Below are positions 1-10,824 of a stretch of DNA of 64,000 nucleotides, in pieces. Numbering within the stretch: the first letter of the stretch is position 1; each line of letters begins with the position of its first letter. The notes under the pieces were generated by a model that had not been told where the DNA came from, made no database searches, and saw nothing but the letters and a program-made list of their open reading frames with translations. A program made the translations under genes and the position numbers. Where the stretch lies: positions 1-64,000 of the forward strand of contig NZ_FYBQ01000009.1 of the NCBI RefSeq assembly GCF_900186125.1, in the 5' to 3' direction. This stretch comes from Listeria goaensis. GTDB taxonomy: Bacteria; Bacillota; Bacilli; Lactobacillales; Listeriaceae.

Positions 1-221
1 TCACTCGTATCTAAAATTTCGAGCAAACTCCCGCCTACCGTCTGATACGTTTCGCGAAAATAATACTGGGAAGCTTGAATCGCTTGCCCGTCTAAGAAAT
101 AATCCACCGAATAACGAAAGGCGCTTGTTTGTACCGCTTGAATACGGGCACGCATGATGGCATTGGCCTTTTGTAAGGCTTCTTGAAAGGCACGTACTTC
201 GGCAATACTAATCCGGCTCAT
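1..221 (-). CDS. LXG-domain polymorphic toxin, N-terminal part (runs off window)
   Basis: Seen: an open frame on the minus strand from an ATG at 221 with no stop to the window edge; 73 complete codons. The protein begins MSRISIAEVRAFQEAL and continues with an Ala-rich helix, then SAFRYSVDYFLDGQAIQA and a YFRETYQTVGGSLLEIL stretch. Known: helix, conserved L-x-G (here LDG), AI-A-S--YF----Y, SLLEILD is the pattern of LXG domains that target toxins to the type VII (Esx) secretion system. The start overlaps the stop of the preceding 46-residue ORF by four bases (ATGA), so the two are translationally coupled. The toxin domain and any immunity gene lie outside the window, so activity cannot be named. 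Confidence in the LXG call is good; the rest is unknown. Confidence 0.75.
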   Translation of the reverse strand, partial: MSRISIAEVRAFQEALQKANAIMRARIQAVQTSAFRYSVDYFLDGQAIQASQYYFRETYQTVGGSLLEILDTS

Positions 222-358
222 GATGACAACGCCTTTCGAAGCTCGGCTTGTTGCGCCTCTAGCTCTCGTAAGGTCTGATAAGGTTCCCCGCCGCTTGCCT
301 CCCGTAAGTCGCTGGCATGGGTCCGCAGTTCGCTTTCGCTAATTCGAATTTTAATCAT
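218..358 (-). CDS. Small helical protein upstream of LXG toxin
   Basis: A 46-residue ORF starting MIKIRISESELRTHASDL with a good ribosome-binding site (AAGAGGTGAT) five bases upstream of its ATG, and a four-base ATGA overlap with the LXG gene. It is predicted to be almost entirely helical and charged, with a short GGEP turn in the middle. Known: LXG toxins are usually preceded by small WXG100-like or LXG-associated alpha-helical proteins (DUF5344, DUF3130 and similar, roughly 80-100 residues) that assist secretion. The first residues resemble such families, but this one is about half the usual length, so it may be a shortened or decayed partner. Function is inferred from position only. Confidence 0.6.
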   Translation of the reverse strand: MIKIRISESELRTHASDLREASGGEPYQTLRELEAQQAELRKALSS

Positions 359-396
359 GGTCATCACCTCTTGGTTGTTTTATAAATACATCCTTA

Positions 397-425
397 AGTA
401 TAGCACAAAAAGATATGATAATAAA
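397..425 (-). promoter_or_regulatory. Probable promoter of LXG operon
   Basis: Minus strand: -10 TATACT at 397-402 preceded by TGC (extended -10), weak -35 TTTATT at 420-425 with a 17-base spacer. It lies about 40 bases upstream of the 46-residue ORF, between the aroA terminator and that ORF, so the toxin genes have their own transcription start. Confidence 0.55.
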
Positions 426-471
426 TTGTACACAGGTGATTTCATGCTTTTATTTAACCGTTCTAGTATCC

Positions 472-499
472 AAAAAAAAGAAGCCGTTAAGCCTCTTTT
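472..499 (-). terminator. Rho-independent terminator after aroA
   Basis: On the minus strand AAGAGGC-TTAACG-GCTTCTT (7 bp with one G-T pair) is followed by a run of T. It ends the aro operon and separates it from the LXG genes. Confidence 0.75.
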
Positions 500-505
500 C
501 GTTTA

Positions 506-1792
<1,287 letters not shown>

Positions 1793-2896
1793 TTACTGCT
1801 CTAAATAGCACGTATATGCTGCTCTTGATTCAATACTTGCTTTAGCACGCAAGCGGTCAGTTTCATTTTGAAACGTAATTTGTAACACACCGTTTATATC
1901 TTCGCGCGTTTCCAAAATTTTCAAGTTCGTTAAACTAATTTTTTCATCCGCTAAAATGGCCGTCACTTCTGAAATGACACCCGGATAATCCGGCACATCG
2001 ACAAATAAATCGTAGAAAGCTGGAATAGCACCGCGGTGAATCGGCAGCGAATCACGAAACTCTTTCGCACCGTCAAAAAAATCATAAATCGCGGTCTTGT
2101 CGGCGGTCTCAATGAGCTGAATAGCCTCATTCATTCGGTCGCGCCAAGAAGTAAGCTGTTCTTTCAAAATTTCACGATTGCTAAGCGAAATGTCCGTCCA
2201 CATGCGCGGATCACTTGAAGCGACACGTGTAATATCGCGGAAGCCGCCTGCTGCTAAACTAAACGCATCAGGATGACTCGCTGTGAAAGCTTCCGTTTCT
2301 TGCACTAAAGCAGCCGCAACAATATGCGGAAGATGGCTCAGCATGCCTGTAATTTGGTCATGTTCTTTTGGCGATAGCGTTAGAAACTTAGCATTTGTCC
2401 CAATCAGCCATTCCTTTAATTCTGGCAGACGTTCGCTTGCCGTTTCATTTCCTGGCGTTAATAAATAGTAAGCATTCTCAAAAAGCAGGCGCTTTGCGGC
2501 AGTCACACCACTTTTATGTGAGCCTGCCATCGGATGACCCCCAATAAATGTAATCGACTTGTCAGCGAGCCCTAGTGCGGCCTGCATAACGGTTTGCTTC
2601 GTACTCCCTGTATCCGTCACGATAACCTGTTCTTTTAAGTTTAATCCCGGTAAATGACGAACGAGTTCTTCGGTTTCTTTCACCGGACAGCAAAAAATGA
2701 GCAAATCTGCTTTTGGTGCATCGATTAGGACACTTTCGCCGATTTCGTCAATAATCCCGAGCGAAAGTCCTTTTTCAAGCGTGTTTAACGAGACATCGAT
2801 TCCGATGATGTGCGCCTCTTTATGTTTCGCTTTAATAGAAAGCGCAATCGAACCGCCAATGAGTCCCAGCCCAACAATAACGACTGTTCCCTTCAT
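1793..2896 (-). CDS. tyrA: Prephenate dehydrogenase
   Basis: Oxidatively decarboxylates prephenate to 4-hydroxyphenylpyruvate with NAD+, committing chorismate to tyrosine. The N-terminus VIVGLGLIGGS is the NAD-binding glycine loop; GGHPMAGSHKSG and the HD-like SHLPH segment belong to the catalytic domain; residues about 297-365 (DYPGVISEVTAILADEKISL) form an ACT domain, suggesting feedback control by tyrosine. Length 367 is typical for Firmicutes. It lies between hisC and aroA on the same transcript, with AGGAGG just upstream of its ATG. Confidence 0.95.
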   Translation of the reverse strand: MKGTVVIVGLGLIGGSIALSIKAKHKEAHIIGIDVSLNTLEKGLSLGIIDEIGESVLIDAPKADLLIFCCPVKETEELVRHLPGLNLKEQVIVTDTGSTKQTVMQAALGLADKSITFIGGHPMAGSHKSGVTAAKRLLFENAYYLLTPGNETASERLPELKEWLIGTNAKFLTLSPKEHDQITGMLSHLPHIVAAALVQETEAFTASHPDAFSLAAGGFRDITRVASSDPRMWTDISLSNREILKEQLTSWRDRMNEAIQLIETADKTAIYDFFDGAKEFRDSLPIHRGAIPAFYDLFVDVPDYPGVISEVTAILADEKISLTNLKILETREDINGVLQITFQNETDRLRAKASIESRAAYTCYLEQ

Positions 2897-2908
2897 AAAG
2901 ATTGCCTC

Positions 2909-3994
2909 CTATCCCAGAAACTCTTTTAGGAGCGCAATCACTTGCTCGTTTTCCGCCGCTGTCCCAACCGTAATCCGCACCGCATTTGGAAATCCAAGAG
3001 CAGCCCCTGATCTTGTAATAAAGCCATTTTTCTCTAGGTAAGAAAAAATATCCGCTGCTTTTCGGCCTAGATCGAGCAGTACAAAATTGCCTTGCGACGG
3101 GTACAGTGTGACTTGCGCATATTCTGCGCTAAACGCCTCGTAAGCCGCGATTCCCGCGTGATTTAATGCCCGACATTCCGCGACAAAATCCTGATCAAGC
3201 AAAGCCGCTTGCGCAAGCAATTGTCCCGCTGTCGTCGTATTAAACGGCGGTCTGACAACATTTAAATAGTGCACAATTTCTTTGGAACAAATGCCGTAGC
3301 CAACTCGCGAACTAGCTAGCCCGTAAATTTTACTAAACGTCCGTGTAATAATCAGATTTGGAAACTCTCGAACCCATTTTTCATGAGCAGCAGGTTGCGG
3401 TTCCACGTATTCAATATACGCCTCATCAAGAACGACTAAGCAATCTGCTGGCACTTTTTGAATAAATGCACGAATAGCATCAAGCGGCAAAAAATTCCCC
3501 GTCGGATTGTTCGGATTACAAATCCACACGATTGCCGTATTCTCATCAATCGCCGCTAACATTCTTTCGAAATCATGATGCCCATCAGGTTTTAAAGCAA
3601 TTTCTCGTACTTCCGCACCTTCAATGAGCGCATTTTGGCGATACTGAACAAAAGTTGGTGTTGCCATGACCGTGTTCGTTGTTTGATCGAGCAATACGCG
3701 CGTTAAAAGCTCAATTAATTCATCAACTCCAGCCGTGAAAACAAGTTCGTCTTCTGAAATATCATAAAACTCCGCAACGGTTTTTCGAAGGTCACTCGCA
3801 TGCCCGTCAGGATAAATTTCTGTTTTAAACGCTAATGAACGCGCAAGTTCTTGTACTTTTTTAGACGCACCAAGCGGGTTTTCATTGGAGGAAAGTTTCG
3901 TAATTTTAGTTAACCCTAATTCTTTCATCACCGCATCTTCTCTTTTTCCCGGCTTATACGAATGAAGCCCTTCTAAAGACGTTTTCCATTTCAT
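2909..3994 (-). CDS. hisC: Histidinol-phosphate / aromatic aminotransferase
   Basis: A fold-type I PLP enzyme of 361 residues. The PLP lysine sits in [18 protein letters not shown], and SSNENPLG near the start and NPNNPTGN are family motifs. Known: in Bacillus the single HisC serves both histidine and Tyr/Phe biosynthesis. Its place between aroH and tyrA supports transamination of 4-hydroxyphenylpyruvate and phenylpyruvate; no his operon is in the window. The ATG at 3994 overlaps the aroH stop by one base (TGATG), so translation is coupled; an upstream in-frame TTG at 3997 is less likely. Confidence 0.94.
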   Translation of the reverse strand: MKWKTSLEGLHSYKPGKREDAVMKELGLTKITKLSSNENPLGASKKVQELARSLAFKTEIYPDGHASDLRKTVAEFYDISEDELVFTAGVDELIELLTRVLLDQTTNTVMATPTFVQYRQNALIEGAEVREIALKPDGHHDFERMLAAIDENTAIVWICNPNNPTGNFLPLDAIRAFIQKVPADCLVVLDEAYIEYVEPQPAAHEKWVREFPNLIITRTFSKIYGLASSRVGYGICSKEIVHYLNVVRPPFNTTTAGQLLAQAALLDQDFVAECRALNHAGIAAYEAFSAEYAQVTLYPSQGNFVLLDLGRKAADIFSYLEKNGFITRSGAALGFPNAVRITVGTAAENEQVIALLKEFLG

Positions 3995-4377
3995 CAAGAA
4001 TCCTTCCTTTCCGCGAGGTCTGGGCGCAGGCGCACCGCATCGTTTAAATAAACATGTTCAATTTCCGCAAGTGATTTATCCACACTTGCTTGCACCATCA
4101 TTCGAATACATTTTAAAGGGGCACCCGGTACCGGGATTTCTTGCATACCCATCACAGGAACAAGCTCAAAACCAGGCGTTACACGTACAGCACGCGCCGG
4201 AAAAGCCGCATTAATATCTTCCGTTACCGTTATGATGACCGAAATAAGCGTTTCCGCGTCAACAATTTGATTTTTCTTTAAAATTTCCTGAAAAAGTTCG
4301 CTCGTCGCCTCGTAAATTTCATCTGCCGTATTTTCTTTTATAGTCGTTGCACCGCGAATCGCTCTCACACTCATCAT
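3994..4377 (-). CDS. aroH: Chorismate mutase, AroH type
   Basis: Rearranges chorismate to prephenate. At 127 residues beginning [20 protein letters not shown] it matches the small trimeric pseudo-alpha/beta-barrel mutase of Bacillus, not the helical AroQ type. Arg7 of the RAIRGA segment and the later [10 protein letters not shown] stretch correspond to active-site parts in that family. It overlaps the aroB stop by four bases and the hisC start by one, the tightest packing in this operon. Confidence 0.95.
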   Translation of the reverse strand: MMSVRAIRGATTIKENTADEIYEATSELFQEILKKNQIVDAETLISVIITVTEDINAAFPARAVRVTPGFELVPVMGMQEIPVPGAPLKCIRMMVQASVDKSLAEIEHVYLNDAVRLRPDLAERKDS

Positions 4378-5459
4378 TCTCCTTTTTTCATTTGATTAAA
4401 AGTTTGTAAAATCAGTGCCCGGTCAGCAGGAACAATTTCCATGTGACCGATTTCGTTCAACAGCACCATTTTAATTTCTTCAAAAGTCGTTTTTTTGTCG
4501 TGTAGCATATTTTCAAAAATCGTTTCAAACGGGACGTCATCTGGGAGCTCAGTTTCGTAACCGAGTCCAGTTAGCCAAGCAGTAAATGTCGCCCTATCAA
4601 ACGTGAGATTTTGGGTTTCTTCGCTCATCAAAAGCGCATAAATCATTCCAAAAATGATGGCCTCGCCGTGAAGGAAACGCGAAAAATTACCGTAGGCCTC
4701 AAGAGCATGCCCAAACGTATGACCGAAATTCAAATACGCGCGGACGCCCTGTTCAGTTTCATCTTGCGCCACTATACCCGCTTTAACCAAAATGCCCTTT
4801 TGTAAAAACGGGGTTAAATCTTGCGAGTAAAAGTCGTCCGGCGTTTTGAAAGTCGCCATCAGTTCATCTAGTAACGCCTGATCGCTAATTAAAGCGTGCT
4901 TGATAAGTTCCGCAAAGCCCGAGCGCATTTCGCGTACCGGCAGCGTTCCAAGTAGCGCCGTATCGTAAATAACCGCTTCAGGTTGATAAAAGTTGCCAAT
5001 CAAATTTTTCCCAAGCGGGTGGTTTATTGCCACTTTGCCACCTACCGCACTGTCATGCGCTAAAACAGTCGTCGGAATTTGGTAAAACGGAATGCCGCGC
5101 ATATAAGTCGCCGCAACAAAGCCGCCCAAATCACCAATCACACCACCACCGTAAGCAAGAATCACAGACTTGCGGTCAAGCCCCGTTTCAATAATTTTCG
5201 TCATCACATCTTCATACACCTGAAACGTTTTCGCAGCCTCACCGTTTGGCGTCACGTAATACGTCACGTGCGGCAAACTTTTAAGAACACGGTCAAGCTT
5301 CTCTTTATGCAATTCAAAAACGTGTCGATCCGTCAAAACAAAAACCTTTGAAAACCTTTTTAGCTCGGTTAAAAACTCAGCACCATATGAAACTAACATG
5401 TCATTGCCAATACATACAGGATACGTTTTGCTCGCTGTTTGAACTGTAATTTTAGACAT
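4374..5459 (-). CDS. aroB: 3-dehydroquinate synthase
   Basis: Converts DAHP to 3-dehydroquinate, an NAD+- and metal-dependent reaction. Family motifs seen are NGEAAKT, AYGGGVIGDLGGFVAATYMRG for the NAD site (conserved GGGVIGDLGG) and LNFGHTFGHALE for metal-binding histidines. The start chosen is MSKITVQTASK at 5459, because it lies one base after the aroC stop with GAGGGG upstream; a longer frame to 5498 would run into aroC. The 361-residue length is normal. Second gene of the aro operon. Confidence 0.95.
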   Translation of the reverse strand: MSKITVQTASKTYPVCIGNDMLVSYGAEFLTELKRFSKVFVLTDRHVFELHKEKLDRVLKSLPHVTYYVTPNGEAAKTFQVYEDVMTKIIETGLDRKSVILAYGGGVIGDLGGFVAATYMRGIPFYQIPTTVLAHDSAVGGKVAINHPLGKNLIGNFYQPEAVIYDTALLGTLPVREMRSGFAELIKHALISDQALLDELMATFKTPDDFYSQDLTPFLQKGILVKAGIVAQDETEQGVRAYLNFGHTFGHALEAYGNFSRFLHGEAIIFGMIYALLMSEETQNLTFDRATFTAWLTGLGYETELPDDVPFETIFENMLHDKKTTFEEIKMVLLNEIGHMEIVPADRALILQTFNQMKKGE

Positions 5460-5460
5460 T

Positions 5461-6627
5461 TTAAAAGCCCCTCGTAAGTTCGCGATGTTCTTCCACATGT
5501 TTCTTTAAAACGTCAAAACGGTCGCTATCAAATTTATCAAGCACGGCACAGGCCACTTCCCATGCGACTACATTTTCAGCAACTACACTTGCCGCTGGAA
5601 CCGCCGAACTATCTGAACGCTCAACGCTCGCACTAAACGCCTCTTTCGTATCAATATCCACACTTTGAAGTGGCTTATATAAAGTCGGAATGGGCTTCAT
5701 GACGCCGCGAACCACAATCGGCATACCGTTTGTCATACCGCCTTCAAAGCCACCCAAGTTGTTGCTTGTTCGGGTATAGCCGTCATTTTCTGACCAAACA
5801 ATTTCATCCATAACTTCGCTACCATATTTACGTGCCGCAACAAACCCAACGCCAAATTCAGCACCTTTAAAAGCATTAATACTAACGATTGCACGTGCAA
5901 TTTTGGCATCTAGCTTTTTATCCCATTGCACATAGCTACCAAGGCCAGCTGGAACACCGCCAACAACGACCTCAACAATGCCACCAATTGTATCCCCTTT
6001 TTTCTTCGTATCATCAATCTTATCCATCATCGCCTGCTCAATATCCGTATCGAGTGTTCGAACTGGCGAATTATTCGCGATGTCAGCAATTTCAGCCACC
6101 GTGTAATCACGCGTCAAATTCGCCCGCACACCACCAATTTCCAGCACATGCGCGGCAACTGAAATCCCCAGTTCACGCAAAAGTTGTTTAGCTACCGCAC
6201 CAGCAGCCACTCGTACCGTTGTTTCTCTCGCACTTGAACGCTCCAGCACATTACGCATATCTCGGTGACCGTATTTCATGCCGCCCACCAAATCAGCATG
6301 TCCCGGACGAGGTCTAGTAACTTTTCGTGACGCCTCGTGTTTCTCATCAACAGGTTCAATGCTCATCACCGTTTCCCAGTGCTTCCAGTCTTTATTTTCC
6401 ACAAAAATGGCAACCGGCGCACCAAGCGTTTTCCCGTGCCGAATGCCAGCCGTAATTTGCGCACGATCTTTTTCAATCTTCATGCGTGCCCCCCGACCAT
6501 GCCCACCTTGCCGTCTTTTTAGTTCCACATTAATATCTTCAGATAAAAGTGGCATCCCCGCAGGTAGCCCCTCAATAATTGTCGTTAAACCCGGTCCATG
6601 TGACTCTCCAGCCGTTAAATATCTCAT
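5461..6627 (-). CDS. aroC: Chorismate synthase
   Basis: Makes chorismate from EPSP using reduced [18 protein letters not shown] contains the first chorismate synthase signature (GESHGP); RPGHADLVG and RSSARET are also diagnostic. The 388-residue form fits Firmicutes (called aroF in Bacillus). It is the first gene of the operon aroC-aroB-aroH-hisC-tyrA-aroA, with a strong RBS (AAAGGAGAAGG) and a promoter immediately upstream. No DAHP synthase or shikimate kinase gene is in the window, so the pathway is completed elsewhere. Confidence 0.96.
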   Translation of the reverse strand: MRYLTAGESHGPGLTTIIEGLPAGMPLLSEDINVELKRRQGGHGRGARMKIEKDRAQITAGIRHGKTLGAPVAIFVENKDWKHWETVMSIEPVDEKHEASRKVTRPRPGHADLVGGMKYGHRDMRNVLERSSARETTVRVAAGAVAKQLLRELGISVAAHVLEIGGVRANLTRDYTVAEIADIANNSPVRTLDTDIEQAMMDKIDDTKKKGDTIGGIVEVVVGGVPAGLGSYVQWDKKLDAKIARAIVSINAFKGAEFGVGFVAARKYGSEVMDEIVWSENDGYTRTSNNLGGFEGGMTNGMPIVVRGVMKPIPTLYKPLQSVDIDTKEAFSASVERSDSSAVPAASVVAENVVAWEVACAVLDKFDSDRFDVLKKHVEEHRELTRGF

Positions 6628-6680
6628 AAGTCCTTCTCCTTTACCACAAATATTTTAGCGCTTTAAAGTGTATGTGTTAA

Positions 6681-6709
6681 ATAATAGCATAACATTCACC
6701 AGAAAACAA
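6681..6709 (-). promoter_or_regulatory. Promoter of aroC operon
   Basis: Minus strand: -35 TTGTTT at 6704-6709, 17-base spacer ending TGC, -10 TATTAT at 6681-6686 (extended -10). It follows the ndk terminator directly, so the aro genes form a separate unit from ndk-hepT. Confidence 0.7.
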
Positions 6710-6721
6710 CCAGTTATTTTG

Positions 6722-6751
6722 AAAAAACTGCCTCTTACCATAAGAGACAGT
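6722..6751 (-). terminator. Rho-independent terminator after ndk
   Basis: ACTGTCTCTTA-TGG-TAAGAGGCAGT on the minus strand (11 bp, one G-T pair) followed by TTTTT. Ends the hepS-menG-hepT-ndk unit. Confidence 0.85.
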
Positions 6752-6757
6752 CACCAT

Positions 6758-7201
6758 TCAAAGCCAAGAATCCGTAGCTTTTTCGTAATCCAAGAGCTCC
6801 TCTTGTTTAAAAAAGAGGCCAATTTCCCGTGCGGCAGAAGCCGAACCATCAGAACCATGAATCACGTTTCTATTCGTATGTATCGCAAAATCTGACCGAA
6901 TTGTTCCCGGCGCCGCATCAAGCGGATTTGTTTTGCCCATCATTTGGCGTGCCGTGGCAATTGCTTCGTCACCCTCTAAAACCATAGCGAAAACAGGACC
7001 AGATGTGATGAACCCAATTAAGTCCGCGAAAAACGGTTTCCCGTCATGTTCCGCATAATGCGTTTTAGCCAAAGACTCAGAAATCCGCATCAATTTTACG
7101 CCTGCAATCCGCAAACCCTTTTGCTCAAAGCGCGTGACAATTTCCCCGATTAAACCGCGCTGTACGCCGTCCGGCTTTACCATGACAAAAGTTCTCTCCA
7201 C
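6758..7201 (-). CDS. ndk: Nucleoside diphosphate kinase
   Basis: Transfers gamma-phosphate between nucleoside triphosphates and diphosphates through a phosphohistidine. It starts [19 protein letters not shown], the classic NDK N-terminus, and has the active-site NVIHGSDG motif near residue 115; 147 residues is normal. It lies 12 bases after hepT in the same orientation, an arrangement shared with Bacillus, and is followed by a strong terminator. Confidence 0.96.
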   Translation of the reverse strand: MERTFVMVKPDGVQRGLIGEIVTRFEQKGLRIAGVKLMRISESLAKTHYAEHDGKPFFADLIGFITSGPVFAMVLEGDEAIATARQMMGKTNPLDAAPGTIRSDFAIHTNRNVIHGSDGSASAAREIGLFFKQEELLDYEKATDSWL

Positions 7202-7213
7202 CCTACATTCCTC

Positions 7214-8182
7214 CTAATAATCTCGTTTATCAAGCATTTTCACGATTTGTTTCAAAGGTTTAATTTCTTTCGATGCTGGAAAAGTATCTAAAATCGCCAT
7301 CGCCTTCGTTAAATAAGCCGTCGCCACCTGTTCAGACTGCTCAATCGCACCGCTCGCTTTAATCGCCGCAACTAAGTGCATCATCTCCTCTTTTGACGAC
7401 TCCTCCGTCACACGACTAATTCGCTTTTTAAGAAGCGGATCTTGCATCGCAAAAAAGACCGGCAACGTCACATTCCCTTGACGTAAATCTTCACCAGCAG
7501 GCTTTCCAAGCGTCCGCTCATCCGCCGCAAAATCCAAAATATCATCCGTAATTTGAAACGCCATACCTACATAGTAGCCAAATAAATAAAGTTTATCATC
7601 AACCTTCTCAGGCAATCCCGAAAGAACCCCGCCGAGCCCCGAACTTGCCGCAATCAAAAGTGCCGTCTTCCGCTTAATACGCCGCAAATAACACCTTACA
7701 CTTTGATTAAAGTTGAATTTATCCTTAATCTGTTCGATTTCCCCTACCGCAAGCTCAACCGTAACCGCCGACAACATTTGATGCGCCTTGAGGCTGTCAA
7801 TTTTCGTCATATATTCAAGCGATTTCCCAAAAAGAAAATCTCCCGTATACATCGCAATATGATTGCCCCAAATCGACTTAATCGTCTTTCTACCACGTCT
7901 AAGCCCCGCATCATCAACCACGTCGTCATGAACAATTGAAGCCATATGAATGAGTTCAATCGCAACCGCCGCATCTCGCACATATGTAAAATCAGCAGGC
8001 GCACCTAGTCTTGCCGTCAAGCAAACAAACATCGGCCGTATTCTTTTTCCGCCCGCCTCCAACAGATGTAGCGCAGAAGCAGAAGTCGTTTCCGCGTCAG
8101 CATTTGAAACCGCACGTTTTAATTCTGCTTCAACCGCTTCAATATCTTTTTGAATCGCCGGATACAAAAAATTAAATTTCAT
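7214..8182 (-). CDS. hepT: Heptaprenyl diphosphate synthase, catalytic component II
   Basis: Elongates farnesyl diphosphate to the polyprenyl chain used for menaquinone. Both aspartate-rich prenyltransferase motifs are visible: [13 protein letters not shown] and [19 protein letters not shown] binds diphosphate. The enzyme is a heterodimer with HepS, whose gene is two genes upstream. The 322-residue frame begins [13 protein letters not shown] and overlaps the menG stop by 11 bases, showing translational coupling. Chain length (C35) is assumed from relatives. Confidence 0.94.
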   Translation of the reverse strand: MKFNFLYPAIQKDIEAVEAELKRAVSNADAETTSASALHLLEAGGKRIRPMFVCLTARLGAPADFTYVRDAAVAIELIHMASIVHDDVVDDAGLRRGRKTIKSIWGNHIAMYTGDFLFGKSLEYMTKIDSLKAHQMLSAVTVELAVGEIEQIKDKFNFNQSVRCYLRRIKRKTALLIAASSGLGGVLSGLPEKVDDKLYLFGYYVGMAFQITDDILDFAADERTLGKPAGEDLRQGNVTLPVFFAMQDPLLKKRISRVTEESSKEEMMHLVAAIKASGAIEQSEQVATAYLTKAMAILDTFPASKEIKPLKQIVKMLDKRDY

Positions 8183-8894
8183 CTACCGTCACCTTTTTAT
8201 AGCCAAAATGTGTAGCACTCGCCCCGCCACTATGTGAAATATAGCGGACATATTTAAAACCAGCTTCATAAAATAAATCAGAAAGCTCGCCCATTCCCGG
8301 GAAAGTTCTAGTTGATTCTTGTAACCAACTATATTCCTCATAACTTTTCGCAAACAATTTACCAAAAAGCGGCATCACATGGCGAAAATATGTATTAAAA
8401 AACGGACGCCAAAGTGGCACGTTCGGCTGGCTCGTATCTAAACAAACCGCCTGTCCACCCGGCTTCAAAACGCGATTCATTTCCTTTAAAACTTGTAAAT
8501 AATCCGGCACATTTCGAAGACCAAAACCAATCGTCACAAAATCAAATTGATTATCCGAAAAAGGCAGCTCCATCGCATTGCCGTGAGTTAAAGTCACATT
8601 CTGAAGCCCGCTCTCGAGCACTTTTTCTCTACCAATTTGAAGCATATTCTCACTAAAGTCAAGCCCCACAACAGAGCCCTTTTCCCCAACATGCCGGGCA
8701 GAAAGAATTGTCCAATCCGCCGTACCACAACAAACGTCTAAAATTTTTGCCCCTTTCGGAACACGCATAAGTTCCATCGTTTGTTTACGCCAAAACAAAT
8801 GAAGCTTAAAACTAATCAAGCTGTTCATTCGGTCATAATCCGGAGATATTTTTTCAAAAACTTTATGAACTTTCTCTTCTTTCGTTTCCACCAT
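8172..8894 (-). CDS. menG: Demethylmenaquinone methyltransferase
   Basis: SAM-dependent C-methylation of demethylmenaquinone, the last menaquinone step. The chosen start [17 protein letters not shown] at 8894 is preceded by AAGGGGAG; a longer frame to 8933 overlaps hepS and is unlikely. [12 protein letters not shown] is the SAM-binding motif I, and YDRMNS and [10 protein letters not shown] are UbiE/MenG family signatures. Length is 240. It sits between hepS and hepT, the standard hepS-menG-hepT trio. Confidence 0.95.
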   Translation of the reverse strand: MVETKEEKVHKVFEKISPDYDRMNSLISFKLHLFWRKQTMELMRVPKGAKILDVCCGTADWTILSARHVGEKGSVVGLDFSENMLQIGREKVLESGLQNVTLTHGNAMELPFSDNQFDFVTIGFGLRNVPDYLQVLKEMNRVLKPGGQAVCLDTSQPNVPLWRPFFNTYFRHVMPLFGKLFAKSYEEYSWLQESTRTFPGMGELSDLFYEAGFKYVRYISHSGGASATHFGYKKVTVDEI

Positions 8895-8913
8895 ACAAAA
8901 ACTCCCCTTTAAT

Positions 8914-9681
8914 TTAGCGCTGTAACATTTCATTTAAACGTGCGTGTAGCGAATCAGATAGCGGTCTAGAAGTCTTAAGCAAATGATGAATTCGCATCTT
9001 TACTTCATCCATAAGTTGCTCGAGCCATTCCTCAAAAGTCGCCATCGCCTCTTTCACAAAGAAACCATGATCATATGCACGTTTCAATGTTGAAAGCCCA
9101 TACTGTTCATAAAAATGTTGTTCCCGCTCCAAGCGTTTTAATAAAATAGCTTGGCAAGCAAGCTTCGTAAAAGCTTCCTCATTCTTAAAATAAGAAGAAA
9201 ACTCAGCAAAGATAGCTGAAGATGAAGCAAGCAGTTCCTCCATATAATCATCATCTGTTACAACATGTAACTGATAAATATTTGTTTTAGCCGTATTCGT
9301 TTTCTGCACACCACGTTGAAGTGCTGCAAGTAATTGTGTCATACCAAGTTCTGCCATCGTCCGGTAATACAGTGCGCTATAATAATCACCGGCAAGCACC
9401 GTAAGTTCTCGTCCTTTTCGACTAACCCCTCTACCGTCTTTATCTTCATCAATCATCTCATGCGTATCATGAGCAAGAATCACATAAAGTGTTGCGGTTA
9501 TAATCCGGTATTTCTCTGTTTCAGCAAGATCAGAGCCATGAATGGATTCATTCAGCCATAGCATTTGGTCCTTATCAGTTTCAGGCCCGTAAAAATTGTC
9601 CTTTAAAAACCGATAGGCTGATTTTTCATGAACCAATCTTTCCACTTCTTTCAACTGCGCCAGGCTCCCTTGATAGGTCAT
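8914..9681 (-). CDS. hepS: Heptaprenyl diphosphate synthase, component I
   Basis: Regulatory subunit that pairs with HepT to make the menaquinone side chain. The 255-residue mostly helical protein has no Asp-rich motifs, as expected for this noncatalytic partner; the segment [10 protein letters not shown] and [11 protein letters not shown] resemble HepS of Bacillus. First gene of hepS-menG-hepT-ndk, with AAAGGGGAAA before its ATG. Identity rests largely on synteny plus the [11 protein letters not shown] segment. Confidence 0.88.
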   Translation of the reverse strand: MTYQGSLAQLKEVERLVHEKSAYRFLKDNFYGPETDKDQMLWLNESIHGSDLAETEKYRIITATLYVILAHDTHEMIDEDKDGRGVSRKGRELTVLAGDYYSALYYRTMAELGMTQLLAALQRGVQKTNTAKTNIYQLHVVTDDDYMEELLASSSAIFAEFSSYFKNEEAFTKLACQAILLKRLEREQHFYEQYGLSTLKRAYDHGFFVKEAMATFEEWLEQLMDEVKMRIHHLLKTSRPLSDSLHARLNEMLQR

Positions 9682-9726
9682 TTAAATTTCCCCTTTAACT
9701 CATAATAACAAATAATATGAAATATA

Positions 9727-9735
9727 TTATATCAC
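9727..9735 (-). promoter_or_regulatory. Extended -10 promoter before hepS
   Basis: Minus strand TGATATAAT: a TGn plus perfect -10 TATAAT 46 bases upstream of the hepS ATG. No convincing -35, which extended -10 promoters can lack. Confidence 0.55.
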
Positions 9736-9764
9736 AAATCTATTTTGAAACGTAATTGTTCACT

Positions 9765-10334
9765 TCATGAATGATTAATTAACGACATCACTTCGCTACG
9801 TAATTTATCATCCGTTCGGAAAGCACCGCGAACCGCACTCGTAATCGTTTTCGTTCCCGGTTTATTCACACCGCGAATCGTCATACACATGTGCTCCGCC
9901 TCTAAAATGACCATCACACCAAGCGGCTTTAATTTTTCCATCATAATTTCCGCTACCGTCGTCGTAATACGCTCTTGAAGTTGCGGACGTTTACTCACAT
10001 CATCTACAACGCGAGCAAGTTTACTAAGTCCCGCAACCCGACCATTCTGCGGCAAGTAGGCGACATGAGCCACCCCAAAAAAGGGAACTAAGTGATGCTC
10101 ACACATCGAAGAAAAACGAATATCTCGAACAAGAACAAGCTCTTCATGCTGCTCTTCAAACACTGTATTAAAATGAACCGAGGGATCTTTCGTAAGCCCC
10201 GAAAAAACTTCCTCATACATACGCGCAACACGCATCGGCGTATCAATTAACCCTTCACGATCTGGATTTTCCCCAACCGCTTCCAAAATAACACGAACAG
10301 CATCTGCAATCTTTTCTTTATTAATCTCTTCCAT
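9765..10334 (-). CDS. folE: GTP cyclohydrolase I
   Basis: Forms 7,8-dihydroneopterin triphosphate from GTP, the entry step of folate synthesis. Zn-ligand and active-site motifs are present: [12 protein letters not shown] and [13 protein letters not shown]. Length 189 is normal. It has its own promoter and RBS (AAGGGGTAAGGG); no clear terminator separates it from hepS, so some readthrough is possible. In Listeria EGD-e, as I recall, hup follows upstream; here tRNA genes do. Confidence 0.96.
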   Translation of the reverse strand: MEEINKEKIADAVRVILEAVGENPDREGLIDTPMRVARMYEEVFSGLTKDPSVHFNTVFEEQHEELVLVRDIRFSSMCEHHLVPFFGVAHVAYLPQNGRVAGLSKLARVVDDVSKRPQLQERITTTVAEIMMEKLKPLGVMVILEAEHMCMTIRGVNKPGTKTITSAVRGAFRTDDKLRSEVMSLINHS

Positions 10335-10365
10335 GCCCTTACCCCTTTTTGATTTAGTCCCCTTT

Positions 10366-10395
10366 ATCTTAACACATCACACACTTTACGGTAAA
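10366..10395 (-). promoter_or_regulatory. Probable folE promoter
   Basis: Minus strand -10 TAAGAT (10366-10371) with an upstream TGT giving an extended -10, and -35-like TTTACC (10390-10395), spacer 18. Confidence 0.5.
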
Positions 10396-10476
10396 TGCAA
10401 ACACTTCTCATGTTTAAAGAATTAAAAAAAATCTTCCTATATATAACGATACGCAAACCTCTACTTCATTCCCGCC

Positions 10477-10509
10477 AAAAAGAAAAAGCTTGTCAAAAAT
10501 GACAAACTT
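10477..10509 (-). terminator. Terminator after tRNA-Asp
   Basis: Minus strand AAGTTTGTCA-TTTT-TGACAAGCTT (10 bp with one G-T pair) followed by TTTCTTTTT. It lies just past the 3' end of tRNA-Asp. Confidence 0.85.
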
Positions 10510-10515
10510 CTTAAA

Positions 10516-10588
10516 CGGTCCCGACGGGATTTGAACCCGCGATCTCCTGCGTGACAGGCAGGCATGTTAACCCCTACACCACGGAACC
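10516..10588 (-). tRNA. tRNA-Asp (GTC)
   Basis: A 73-base cloverleaf: acceptor GGTTCCG/CGGGACC with discriminator G, anticodon arm CCTGC-CTGTCAC-GCAGG giving GTC, and T-arm CGGGTTCAAATCCCG. CCA is not encoded. It follows tRNA-Glu by four bases. Confidence 0.96.
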
Positions 10589-10592
10589 TAAG

Positions 10593-10664
10593 TGACCCGT
10601 ACGGGATTCGAACCCGTGTTACCGCCGTGAAAGGGCGGTGTCTTAACCGCTTGACCAACGGGCC
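10593..10664 (-). tRNA. tRNA-Glu (TTC)
   Basis: A 72-base cloverleaf: acceptor GGCCCGT/ACGGGTC with discriminator A, anticodon arm CCGCC-CTTTCAC-GGCGG giving TTC, and T-arm CGGGTTCGAATCCCG. CCA is not encoded. First gene of a two-tRNA transcript. Confidence 0.96.
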
Positions 10665-10717
10665 ATAGTGTATAATTATGCTGTGAAACTAATAACCGCT
10701 TCTCATTCAGCTTTTTT

Positions 10718-10745
10718 ATTATATCATATTTACCTTTACTGTCAA
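10718..10745 (-). promoter_or_regulatory. Strong promoter of tRNA-Glu-Asp
   Basis: Minus strand consensus -35 TTGACA (10740-10745) and -10 TATAAT (10718-10723) with a 16-base spacer, about 46 bases upstream of tRNA-Glu, as expected for stable RNA. Confidence 0.85.
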
Positions 10746-10765
10746 TCACTTTTTCCAGATAAAAT

Positions 10766-10803
10766 AGAAAAACCGCTCGAACTATTTTTCAAACGGTTTT
10801 TCT
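10766..10803 (-). terminator. Terminator after large WxL gene
   Basis: Inverted repeat AGAAAAACCG ... CGGTTTTTCT downstream of the WxL stop, followed by a T-rich stretch on the minus strand. It isolates the WxL genes from the tRNA promoter. Confidence 0.7.
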
Positions 10804-10824
10804 GTACACGAATTAGCTTAACAA

